Assembly: GCA_903813345.2 (NCBI GenBank)
Contig: CAIIXF020000001.1
Span: forward strand, 29,193,915 to 29,257,914
From: Owenia fusiformis
Taxonomy: Eukaryota; Annelida; Polychaeta; Sabellida; Oweniidae
DNA: 64,000 bases
Direction: 5' to 3'
Shown: piece after piece, positions 8,401 through 16,330 of the stretch
How the letters are laid out: every line of letters begins with the position of its first letter
How positions within the stretch are numbered: the first letter of the stretch is position 1
Position numbers and translations under genes: made by a program
Notes under the pieces: generated by a model
Database searches by the model: none
What the model was told of the DNA's origin: nothing
What the model saw: only the letters and a program-made list of their open reading frames with translations

Positions 8401-11021
8401 ACTGACACCTGGCTCAGAGAATGGTTATGTGTCCGTGTCTGAATGGTCTGAGGGTGGTTCAGAAGTAAGAACATTTATTTTACATCTTCACTGCTTAATT
8501 TATTTTAATAAATGTATCTACCGCTAAGCAATCCCGGGATATACACTGAATGATACAAACGCTGTAAACAATATATTATAAATCATTTATTTAATGCTCG
8601 GTGTTGGATACAGGATATAACCCTTGGGAAATACAAAATATCTACTCTCAGTCCCAATGGTCTATTGGGTAGATATAGTGTATTTCCTTCAGGATATACC
8701 CTGTATTAAAAATCACCCATTAAATATCCTTCATATATTTTATATCTCGTTAATATTACCTTATTTTATAAGTTATTTTTTTATTATATTCCAGTCAATA
8801 TTATTACACTGAATTATAATTTATCTTTCAGTCAAGATTACACTCACAGGTTAGCGTGGTTACTCAGAGTACAGATATCTCCAGTGACATGGAGGACAAT
8901 GTTTTCCCTCAGACCCCAGAACCAACAAGCAACAATGCTCTGTTTATGATATGTGAGGAACCACAGCCTAGATTCCCTATACCAGTCCTTGATGGTGCTG
9001 AAGCTAATGGATCCCCTATTCAGATTCCTGTTGGTGCTACTTTGGGTGTTGAGGAAGGCTACTTAGAACCACAACGTACAAACCACCATGAATATACTAA
9101 TGATGATGCATCGAGAAGAATATTGGACCAACAGTTGCCACATATAGTAGGAGCCCCAGCGAGCAGAGTAGATACATTCTCCACATCTCCCAATCATTCC
9201 ACCACTAACTCTCCTATATCTCCTCTCAGTTCAGGAATGGGATCCCCTTCTCCATCGTCAGCGGGATATGCTGTATACGGAGGACCAAGCAGCGGGGAGG
9301 CTGCGCAGCACAGTCCAACATCACAAAGCGCAGGGGTTGACAACCCATTATACATTTCGGATTTCGGAAAGAATCATGAGGAGGATAGACCACAACATAT
9401 AGTTCCTAATGAAAGAGACAACATTGATCATCCAATAGCCATTACACAAAACCCTGGCTATATTGATCATCCTCCAACAACCATTACACAAAACCCTGGC
9501 TATATTGATCATCCTCCAACAGCCATTACACAAAACCCTGGCTATATTGATCATCCTCCAAAAATTACGCAAAATTCTGACTATACTGATCATCCTCCAA
9601 CAATTACACAAAACCCTGACTTTATTGATCATCCTCCAACAATTACGCAAAACTCTGACTATATTGATCATTCTGCAGCTTTGCTTCAAAATCCAGGTTA
9701 TGTTGACCATCTTGCAGCATTGGGTAATACCCCAAACCTTGTAAATCAACCTAAAGACTGTTGTGAGAATGCAGGCTATACTGATAATGATGGGCTTTTA
9801 AACAATGGAAACAATGTCTCACATTTTACCATCACTCAAAATCCAGAATATTTTGATGCTTCAATTACTGAAGTTAAAGATAATGGTCACACTGAGGCTA
9901 GTATGCAGAACTCTGACTATATTGATCATAATACACCTGCTACCATGGATACAGGCTATGTTGATCATAATGTAGCTGCTACCATGGATACTGGTAATGT
10001 TGACCATAATGTGAAGATTTCCATGGAACCAGGCTATGTTGATCATAATGCAAAAGTCGTCACCCCTGATCAAAGTATTGTTGCCTCTCCAACCAAGAAT
10101 AGGGTACATTTTGAGGATAACCCCTCTTACATCAGAGACACTGTTCATAGTCCTGATGGCACAAACTACATCAACCATGACAGTCCAATAGTAACTGGTC
10201 AATCGCAGAAAAAAGATGACAGAATTCCATATTCTTCAGGAGACCAGGACAGGACAGGAGATCAGTCAAATGGCTATGTTAGCCATGATTCTCCGCATAT
10301 CACAGGTCTAGATGTTGAATCAGATGATGTCTCTAATCATAAAGTATATGATAATACAGGTTATGTGGATCACAATGCTCCAATAGTACTACAAGGAAAC
10401 CAAGACTGGGTGGAAAACAATAAAGGATTGGAGAAAGAAGGTGATCAGAGTCAAGATGAACAACTGAGTGATCAGTCAACTGATACAGGATATGTAGGGT
10501 CCCCCCAAGATATCGTAGATATTCCTCCTTTCCAAAGACACTGGGAACAAAATATTGAGAATGATAACAAGCCTGTTGATAAACCAAATGATTCAAATGG
10601 GTACATCTCATTGGATGCAATGCAGCAATATTTTGCACCTAAACCTGTCATTATTGTTGAGCAAAATACCCAAAGTACAGAAAACAGTATTGATGAATTA
10701 CCTCCTGTCAAAACAAAAGAAATCAAAAAACCATCTGAAAAACCATTGAAATCAGAACCAAATGGAAAGTTAAGTTCAGATTCCAATGGTTATATACCAC
10801 ATGAGCTTCTTCGTCATTTTGACCCTAAACCTGTTGTAATTGTTGATGCACATGGCCGGGAGATATCTGACAATAAGGTTGATATACATCAACCCAAAAG
10901 TAAAGAGTCCCCTGTAAAGCAGTCTAATGATGGATATGTTGAAAATACACACGTACCTCAGCACTTTTATAAATCCATGAAAAAAATTGAAATGGGAAAT
11001 ATTCCAAGCACCGAATTGTAG
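2271..11021 (+). CDS. gp130/Domeless-like class I cytokine receptor, 3' part (10 exons, 5' end outside window)
   Basis: Cell-surface receptor expected to signal through JAK/STAT. Exons: 2271-2424, 3170-3478, 3871-3998, 4608-4764, 6247-6402, 6915-7058, 7341-7437, 7837-7879, 8333-8464, 8832-11021. All junctions have GT/AG and compatible phases (1,1,0,1,1,1,2,0,0), giving about 1,170 residues. Order: second half of one FN3 domain, a full FN3 in one exon, an FN3 split over exons 3-4, an FN3 split over exons 5-6, a transmembrane helix (exon 7), then a basic stop-transfer segment and a tail of about 790 residues. The third FN3 has the W-C...C...W pattern (FWCLKSADSYSDCQVELKW) of gp130 domain 5. N-glycosylation sequons (NVT, NYT, NSS, NST, NLS, NLT) are spread over the ectodomain. 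The WSXWS-bearing module would lie upstream; none is visible here. The family call rests on architecture and motifs; orthology to Domeless rather than a vertebrate-type gp130 is not resolved. Confidence 0.85.
3170..3478 (+). CDS. receptor exon: complete FN3 domain
   Basis: The acceptor TATTGTTTCAG and donor AATC|GTGAGT delimit 103 codons, phase 1 to phase 1. The exon holds a whole FN3 domain: VTIYWQEI (B strand with Trp) and NYTFEVRSRTQVG (F strand with Tyr). It contains sequons NVT, NYT and NSS. One-exon FN3 domains with phase-1 borders can be shuffled or skipped without a frameshift. It corresponds to the position of gp130 domain 4 by order only. Confidence 0.85.
3871..3998 (+). CDS. receptor exon: first half of gp130-D5-like FN3
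   Basis: The acceptor GATTTTTACAG and donor TCAG|GTACAG bound the exon (phase 1 in, phase 0 out). It carries the ITFHWPN tryptophan strand and FWCLKSADSYSDCQ, where two cysteines match the disulfide-bearing W-C...C pattern of gp130 domain 5. It contains the sequon NST. Confidence 0.82.
4387..4500 (+). mobile_element. short family 1 element without satellite
   Basis: ATGTCACTACC...GGTGGTGACAT with the internal segment CGGTGTTCGGTGTCTGTAAC, and followed by ATTTTGCATGTTAATGCC as at the large copy. It is a 114-bp version of the 1.7-kb element at the window start and lies in a receptor intron. Confidence 0.7.
4608..4764 (+). CDS. receptor exon: second half of gp130-D5-like FN3
   Basis: The exon follows CTTTGTAG and ends at ATCA|GTAAAT (phase 0 in, phase 1 out). 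It continues VELKWEVIPVGQQNLSLFGL and ends with FQWARCVHATTS, which occupies the G-strand region where other family members carry WSXWS-like sequence. The sequon NLS is present. Confidence 0.82.
4966..5003 (+). repeat. (CCGT)n/(ACGT)n simple repeat
   Basis: CCGTCCGTCCGTACGTACG followed by related CGTCCGTCCGTCC steps, inside the TCCCATCGAAC element. Confidence 0.85.
5290..5960 (+). repeat. satellite C, about four ~115-150-bp units
   Basis: Units share AACTCGAAAAGTAGTGGAGC, TTTTGTTCATATTTGGTATG, CATGGCACACTGTCCTATGA and a GGCGGCCATTTT block. ATGGCGGC/GGCCATTTT resembles YY1-type sites. Non-coding. Confidence 0.75.
6247..6402 (+). CDS. receptor exon: first half of membrane-proximal FN3 (D6-like)
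   Basis: The acceptor TTTTCTTCAG and donor AAAG|GTATGT bound 52 codons, phase 1 to 1. It encodes PTKAPANFNLTDS...IEVSWSHYSCEEYSGIVLNYLIRIC, matching the W...G-x-I-x-x-Y-x-I pattern of gp130 domain 6. A small TIR element begins 25 bp after the donor. Confidence 0.85.
6427..6503 (+). mobile_element. 77-bp family 1 element
   Basis: Ends ATGTCACCACC and AGTGGTGACAT, followed by GTTGCATGTTAATG. It contains GTTTGGCAGTTGGC, a decayed form of the family's GC-rich internal segment. It starts 25 bp after a receptor splice donor. Confidence 0.65.
6915..7058 (+). CDS. receptor exon: second half of membrane-proximal FN3
   Basis: The acceptor TTATTCTAG and donor AGAG|GTATAC bound 48 codons, phase 1 to 1. 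IYTLTLEAVTKYGNSPRTSP is a typical FN3 F-G hairpin. The ectodomain ends here. Confidence 0.85.
7341..7437 (+). CDS. receptor exon: transmembrane helix
   Basis: The acceptor ATCTTCCAG and donor ATAAA|GTAAGT bound the exon (phase 1 in, phase 2 out). It encodes DPAKLST followed by about 24 hydrophobic residues (AVIVVICLAGIVVFGMICLG), a single-pass helix as expected for a type I receptor. Confidence 0.87.
7837..7879 (+). CDS. receptor exon: juxtamembrane basic segment
   Basis: A 43-nt micro-exon after CTTTTTTCCAG with donor AACA|GTAAGT (phase 2 in, phase 0 out). It encodes KYIIRKVKKTKPKIT, the stop-transfer segment and the start of a box-1-like region. Confidence 0.8.
8333..8464 (+). CDS. receptor exon: box-1-like region of cytoplasmic tail
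   Basis: The acceptor GAATTGCAG and donor AGAA|GTAAGA bound 44 codons, phase 0 to 0. The start, VPMMSIPSIVSPDP, is proline-rich and may serve as a degenerate JAK-binding box 1. The family's usual tryptophan before the prolines is absent. It contains the first tail tyrosine motif, NGYVSVS. Confidence 0.82.
8832..11021 (+). CDS. receptor terminal exon: 729-residue tail with repeated G-Y-[I/V]-x-H motifs
   Basis: A single open exon after ATCTTTCAG that ends at TAG. It is low in complexity, acidic and Ser/Pro/Asn-rich, with no folded domain seen. By eye there are thirteen tyrosines followed by His at +3 (GYIDH, DYIDH, GYVDH, NYINH, GYVSH, GYIPH), two decayed copies (DFIDH, GNVDH), and about eight further G-Y-[IVL] motifs without +3 His (GYVGSP, GYISLD, GYVENT, GYLEPQ). 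The region around 9425-9720 is a recent 39-42-bp DNA tandem repeat (13-14 residues per unit, ITQNPGYIDHPP). The rest is more diverged, yet Y-x-x-H persists. gp130-family STAT3 docking sites are usually G-Y-x-x-Q; none of that form is seen. Confidence 0.9.
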   Translation, partial: SRLHSQVSVVTQSTDISSDMEDNVFPQTPEPTSNNALFMICEEPQPRFPIPVLDGAEANGSPIQIPVGATLGVEEGYLEPQRTNHHEYTNDDASRRILDQQLPHIVGAPASRVDTFSTSPNHSTTNSPISPLSSGMGSPSPSSAGYAVYGGPSSGEAAQHSPTSQSAGVDNPLYISDFGKNHEEDRPQHIVPNERDNIDHPIAITQNPGYIDHPPTTITQNPGYIDHPPTAITQNPGYIDHPPKITQNSDYTDHPPTITQNPDFIDHPPTITQNSDYIDHSAALLQNPGYVDHLAALGNTPNLVNQPKDCCENAGYTDNDGLLNNGNNVSHFTITQNPEYFDASITEVKDNGHTEASMQNSDYIDHNTPATMDTGYVDHNVAATMDTGNVDHNVKISMEPGYVDHNAKVVTPDQSIVASPTKNRVHFEDNPSYIRDTVHSPDGTNYINHDSPIVTGQSQKKDDRIPYSSGDQDRTGDQSNGYVSHDSPHITGLDVESDDVSNHKVYDNTGYVDHNAPIVLQGNQDWVENNKGLEKEGDQSQDEQLSDQSTDTGYVGSPQDIVDIPPFQRHWEQNIENDNKPVDKPNDSNGYISLDAMQQYFAPKPVIIVEQNTQSTENSIDELPPVKTKEIKKPSEKPLKSEPNGKLSSDSNGYIPHELLRHFDPKPVVIVDAHGREISDNKVDIHQPKSKESPVKQSNDGYVENTHVPQHFYKSMKKIEMGNIPSTEL

Positions 11022-12651
11022 ATCTCTCTTTTGCTTTTATCCGACATAACACACTTGAATTTAGGTAGAATCTGGAAGAACAGGGGAAGTCCAATGAGTG
11101 GGTTGCATCTTAAAATTTAAATTGCTAAGTGATGTCAAATTATATCAAAATTATCACATTCCCATAGATTTGGTGTCTAATTTTATTATGTCATTAAAAG
11201 TTATTTACAGTATAAGCTAAATAAACCAGGTAAATGACAAGGGGGTTGGTATCTGGCTGAGAGGTTTTTATAATAGAATAGTTGATGTGATTACTAAATG
11301 TTGCATCACATAGTCTCACCAAAGGCAACCATCCTACCAATAGGTAAATGTCTTTTGTTTTGCACATAAGATACTCATTTCAAAAATGTGTATCATAAAT
11401 ACCCTACGTATACCTTTTGTATGTGTAATTTCATGAATTAAATTCATTTGTCAATTAAATTGATAATAATTGACAAAACAAATCTTAAGATATCTGATAA
11501 TGGTAAGATGACGTTTAAGGCTAAGACTTTTAATGTTGCCTTGATCATAGTATATTTTCATACTATAATTATACTTCTCTGAAATTAACATTAAAGTCAA
11601 CGTATGTTTTAAGGGACTTTAAGATATCGTACAATATTGCCTTGATCTTAGTAAATTTGTATACCATAATTGTATAACATGTATCATGAAATCAGAGTCA
11701 ATGTATATTTTGTGGGACTTTGTAAATACAGGTATCTTACAATATTGCCTTGATTGTAGTAAATTTGCATACCATAATTGTATTGTTATGAAATCAGAGT
11801 CAATTTATTTTTATGGGACTTTGTAGATATCCTACAATATTGCCTAAATCAGAGTAAATTTGCATACCATAATTGTATTATTATGCAACCAGAGTCAATG
11901 TATATTTTATGGGACTTCTAGTAGATGTCTTACAATGTTGCCTTGATTGTAGTAAATTTTTATACTGATGTATAGTTGTATTTTTATGAAATCAGAGTTA
12001 GTGTATATTTTATGGGCATTGTTAGATATGTATATTGTATATTGAATGTATAGCTAAAAGCTAGGATATTGCCTAGATCACAATGTTGTATATTGTTATG
12101 AAAGGGACGAACCCAGTGATTTTTGTTAAAAACACAACAACAGTGTCATTTCTGTATTTAACATGTACTTTTATAGTACTGTGTGTTTTAATTATATTGA
12201 CCTTGGTATTAAACAGTGGAAATAACAGTATAATGATACATTTGATAAAGTAACGCATTCATAGCTGGTCTAGTTGTACTGAAGTTTAAGGTACAATAAT
12301 TCTTGGATTCAACATATTAGATTACGAGAAAGATGGCAGTTTTTAGTTTGGATAGATGAGATGATAGATGAAATCCTGTGGAAGTAGTGGTGCAGTCTTC
12401 AATGTACCTTGGTGGCTGGCAAATTGAAGTTGCATGTAGCCATTTTGAAAACTTCAATTGAATTTTCGTAAAGAGATTTTAAATAATAATTTTCCTCCCT
12501 GCCTACCAAGACAAGATAAAATCCAACATAATATTGCATACTGAATCTTTATATCAAATTATTCAATTATATGTTAAAATATTTTTTATGCGATTATTGT
12601 TGGATTTTTAGATATATGATTTCCCTGTTGCAGTAATAAGCTAAGGACTAT
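11022..12651 (+). other. receptor 3' UTR / downstream region
   Basis: No coding sequence is seen after the stop codon. AATAAA at 11221-11226 is a candidate poly(A) signal about 200 bp downstream. If it is not used, transcription would run through the ~100-bp repeats and possibly into the CACTA element, which supplies another AATAAA at 13041. Confidence 0.4.
11530..12090 (+). repeat. ~100-bp tandem repeat downstream of the receptor
   Basis: About five to six diverged units marked by TACAATATTGCCTTGAT at roughly 11534, 11634, 11744, 11839, 11937 and 12068. Each is followed by GTAAATTTGCATACCATAAT and GAAATCAGAGTCAATGTATA. AT-rich and non-coding. Confidence 0.75.
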
Positions 12652-12932
12652 CACTAGTAATCAGGGTTTGGTGTGAATGGGACATTTCTGGTGTTAATTG
12701 GTATGAAAAATAATTTTACTACCATCTAACACCAAGTCACACCATAAAACTGGTGTGACTTGGTATGAACGGATTAAGAGATTAAACCCCTGCTGTTCAA
12801 CACTGAGTCACACCGTACTGCTGGTGTGAGATGGTATGAAAATCAAATTTAATCCCTTTGATCTCTACAAACAAAAATTCAATCCAAGTCACACTGAAAG
12901 TTTGGTGTGAATCGGTAGTAAAACATAAAACT
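12652..12932 (+). repeat. left inverted terminal region of CACTA element
   Basis: CACTAGTAATCAGGG, then repeated TGGTGTGA/TCACACCA motifs. Its reverse complement recurs at the right end with small differences. Confidence 0.8.
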
Positions 12933-13623
12933 TCATTTTCTTAATCCTTGATTGCATTTTAACATGTATTTGATCTCTTGATTGCCTTATACTTATTGTT
13001 TTTGTTTTTATAGATTATTAGTACAGTGTTCCAATACAGCAATAAAGTAATTTCATAATTAAATCCACTATGATTTATTAAAATAAATTAATTCTAAAAT
13101 TAGTTTTATATTTATTCAATATGTTTGCATACTTTTGGGAGATATAGATAATCATCACAATTGAAATTGTATTCCTAAGTGGACAAATCAACAAAAGCAA
13201 TTACTTATGTGTACTTACTGAAATCATTTAGTCTTTTTATCGTAATAAATAATATGCTAGCCATGTACAACAATATACATATAACTAAAAGGATAAACAC
13301 TTCATCTTATTTGTAATTTACAAAACAAACTCTATCTCCTTCAACAGCTACAGCTAAGGGTTTGCTCAAAAGAGACAAGTGATATATTTTAGTATCACAT
13401 TTAATATTATGAGAATGAAAGAAGGAATCAGTGTCTCTTCTGGCCGTGGAAATAAAGACACAATAGCCCAGGCATCCAATTTACTTTTGAATTTGTGAGT
13501 TACAATTTTCTCAATTAAACCAAATCTCATTTCAGTTTTAATTTTTATATATGCAGAAGAATTCATTTTAGTTGTTTATGTATCTGGTTTATATATGAAA
13601 CATTCATTATTATCACTTGATAT

Positions 13624-13899
13624 TTACCACTCCCCAACAAACTTACATACTGGGTCAATGTCACATAAATTTGGTTTCTCATTAGGGTAGAGGTTTTCAT
13701 AAAAATGTGCAATTGTTCTCAAGCTCCTATAGTCCTCTTTTAACAAAGAGAATGCCCCACATTTATCTGTAGATGGTGACATTGACATATACGCTGTCAT
13801 AGTCTTGGGGGTTTCTGATGGAACTTTCTTGGTGACTTTAGCTGCCTGACCACTTAATGCCATATGGGACACCCAATCGTAAACTGCATATGTTTCCAT
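13624..13899 (-). CDS. unknown ORF inside the CACTA element
   Basis: 91 codons (METYAVYDWVSHMALSG... to ...CDIDPVCKFVGEW), open through a possible GTAAAT donor just before the stop. The composition is protein-like (Trp, Cys, charged residues), unlike the AT-rich surroundings. I do not recognise the family. It could be a transposase remnant, a passenger fragment captured from a host gene, or chance. No second exon could be joined with confidence. Confidence 0.3.
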   Translation of the reverse strand: METYAVYDWVSHMALSGQAAKVTKKVPSETPKTMTAYMSMSPSTDKCGAFSLLKEDYRSLRTIAHFYENLYPNEKPNLCDIDPVCKFVGEW

Positions 13900-14028
13900 G
13901 ATGGTTGCTTCTTAATGCTCTTTGTTCAGGGCCTGGCGTGCCACCCCACACTGAACAACAAATGGATAAGTCCATTGACCATACATGGGGGCAAAATGTC
14001 CATTACCATATGATGGAATATATGGGTA

Positions 14029-14440
14029 GTATTTATGAGTAGTCAAATTGTCATCTGCCCACACTTCAGTGACACCCTGAGCAGGTCATTCCATTATGTC
14101 TACAGTACTGTATGGGCACATTTTGACTATCTATGGGCAATTAGGAATTATCTATGAGCATAGTAATCCCATTATTGACTCTAAACCTGACATTTATGAG
14201 TAGTCAAATTGTCATCTGCCCATACTTCAGTGACTACCTGAGCAGGTCATTCCATTATGTCTACAGTACTGTATGGGCACATTTGGACTATCTATGGGCA
14301 ATTAGGAATCATCTATGGGCATACTAATCCTATTATTGACTCTAAACCTGACATTTATGAGTAGACAAATTGTCATCTGCCCACACTACAATGACACTCT
14401 GAGCAGGTCATTCCATTATGTTTACAGTATGGGCACATTT
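14029..14440 (+). repeat. ~161-bp tandem repeat inside CACTA element, about 2.6 units
   Basis: Units start ATTTATGAGTAGTCAAATTG and contain GAGCAGGTCATTCCATTATG, CAGTACTGTATGGGCACATT and CTATGGGCAATTAGGAAT. The last unit is partial. Confidence 0.8.
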
Positions 14441-15032
14441 GCTCATCCTTGTCAATTTGCATTTAAATGTATTAATAACATGGCAGTGATGGGTAAGTTC
14501 ATTACATATTACCTTACTTTTTTTTACTATGCTTGTTTATCTGTATGTGCAAAATGAGGCTCATTAGATGTTAAGTCATATCTATTCAAACAATGTAGCA
14601 ATACCAAAAAAAAACATGACATCAATGTTTGATATTTTTGTTTATTATACTCAGTTGCTCAATTGCTTCACTAATCCTGTTTGTGACACTCATCCATTAA
14701 TGCTATTTTAATAACTTGACAAATCAAGTTTTTTTTAATCTTCAAGGTTTAAAACAATTAATAATAATTTGAATGTTTGACGATTAAGTTTTTTCTCTAG
14801 TTATTTGGAAAAAATGAATTAGACTCAAACTAAACCTATAAGAATACTATTAAAGTTTTAAACATATACTAAAATCAAGTAATTAATGATAAATAAACAT
14901 GTTCTTAAATAAAAATTCAAGTTTAGTTTCCATTCTAGACATGTTGACAAATCCCTTAGAAAAAATACAATAATAAGCAGATCAAAAGATTAAAGGAATT
15001 ATAAATTGCAATCAAGAACTATGAAAATCAAG

Positions 15033-15311
15033 TTTCAAATTTTACTACCAAGTAACACCAAGTTTTCAGTGTGACTTGGTGTGGATTTTGATTTGTAGAG
15101 ATCAAAGGGATTAAAATTTATTCTAACACCATCTCACACCAGCCAAACAGCATGACTCAGTGTTGAACAGCAGGGGTTTAATCTCTTAATCCTTTCATAC
15201 CAAGTCACACCAGTTTTATGGTGTGACTTGGTGTTAGATGGTAGTAAAATTATTTTTCATACCAATTAACACCAGAAATGTCCCATTCACACCAAACCCT
15301 GATTACTAGTG
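15033..15311 (-). repeat. right inverted terminal region of CACTA element
   Basis: Reverse complement of the left end, finishing CCCTGATTACTAGTG. Local substitutions (for example TCATACCAAGTCACACCA spacing) show divergence since insertion. Confidence 0.8.
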
Positions 15312-15739
15312 TATTGAATAAAAACAGTTCCAGCCAAGCCACACTGCAATCTCAATCAACCCAATGTCTATGATATTCTTAATACTAAATTTCAATTTTT
15401 CAATTTCAATTTATTCCTTAATAATATAATAATACATGGTACGTATAAAAGAATTAACAGGTGACATCATTTCCGATGTTTATACCCGTACATGTAGGAG
15501 CATGATATTACAAATATTAAGAGCAAGGTAAGGTCAAGGAATCAACCATGTCAAGACTGTGTTTTGTCTAAGGGAAAATCAAAGAGGGAGGGGGAGGTGC
15601 ATTATAGATAAAAAAAGCTAACAAGTTTAGTGTCCAGTACCCATGCTTGGAGTTATATCTGTATATATTTCTATAAAGGAGATAGAACATGAATAAGGAA
15701 GCTGCAGTACGTAAATATAAAAAGCTTTATATACAGTGA

Positions 15740-16330
15740 ACCCCCGGGATACAAAGCCAGAATATGTTTCTTATATTAACATATTAAGTCTTAAGACATT
15801 TACTTGACCTTGATTTTTTGATTTCTGATGGGAGGCTATTCCAAATAGATGGTCCAGAAAATGAAAGCATCTTTCTGTCGTTTTTTTAGGCAAGGCATAA
15901 TTATATTTACCTCTTGTATCATATTTATGTACATGTAGTTCAATATGTCTTGTGAATAAGTTTGGAAATATATCATGAAGGTTATTTTCATTATTTTGCC
16001 ACTTAAAGAAAAATTCTGCCACATTGACTTTAGATATATCAGAAATGGTGAGAATTCCTAATTCTTTAAATAATGGTGGACTATGATCTCTAAATCCACT
16101 CTGAGTAACTAATCTTGTCTTTCTTTTATATTAAAAGAAGTGAATTAATTGAAGTGATATTGGTATTTCCCCAAATGATATTGCTGTAAGTTAAAAAAGA
16201 ATGGATTAGAGAATGATATATAGTCATACAGGTTTTCCTATCTAGTAAATGATGAACAGAATGCCAACTATCCTTGATATTTTCATTTTGACTTTACTAA
16301 TATGTTCATTCCATGGCAATGTTGGAAAAG
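15740..16330 (-). pseudogene. degenerate non-LTR retrotransposon reverse transcriptase tail
   Basis: On the minus strand, broken by frameshifts and stops, appear in order LPWNEHISKVKMKISRIVGI, NIIWGNTNITSINSL, HVHKYDTRGKYNY and SFSGPSIWNSLPSEIKKSRS. This series (W-x-x-HI-x-x-V-x-x-KISR-x-x-GI; H-x-Y-x-TR; G-x-x-x-WNSLP) is the C-terminal end of CR1/jockey-type LINE reverse transcriptases. It is 5'-truncated and dead. Confidence 0.7.

Larger units (their letters stand above)
12652..15311. mobile_element. CACTA-type DNA transposon, non-autonomous, 2,660 bp
   Basis: Begins CACTAGTAATCAGGG and ends CCCTGATTACTAGTG. It is flanked by a 3-bp TAT duplication (12649-12651 and 15312-15314). CACTA...TAGTG ends plus a 3-bp target duplication define the CACTA (En/Spm, CMC) superfamily. 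The inverted ends are unusually long (about 280 bp: 12652-12932 and 15033-15311) and carry several AAGTCACACCA/TGGTGTGACTT subterminal repeats, typical transposase-binding arrays. No intact transposase is visible. Confidence 0.8.

Noticed and set aside
9348-9749. Long antisense and second-frame open stretches over the receptor tail
   Set aside because: They follow the 39-42-bp coding repeat, which stays open in several frames because its unit is a multiple of three. The plus-strand exon has splice and phase support.
15771-16024. Minus-strand open frames of 83 and 62 codons considered as a host gene
   Set aside because: They are frameshifted pieces of a LINE reverse transcriptase tail (Y-x-TR and WNSLP motifs).
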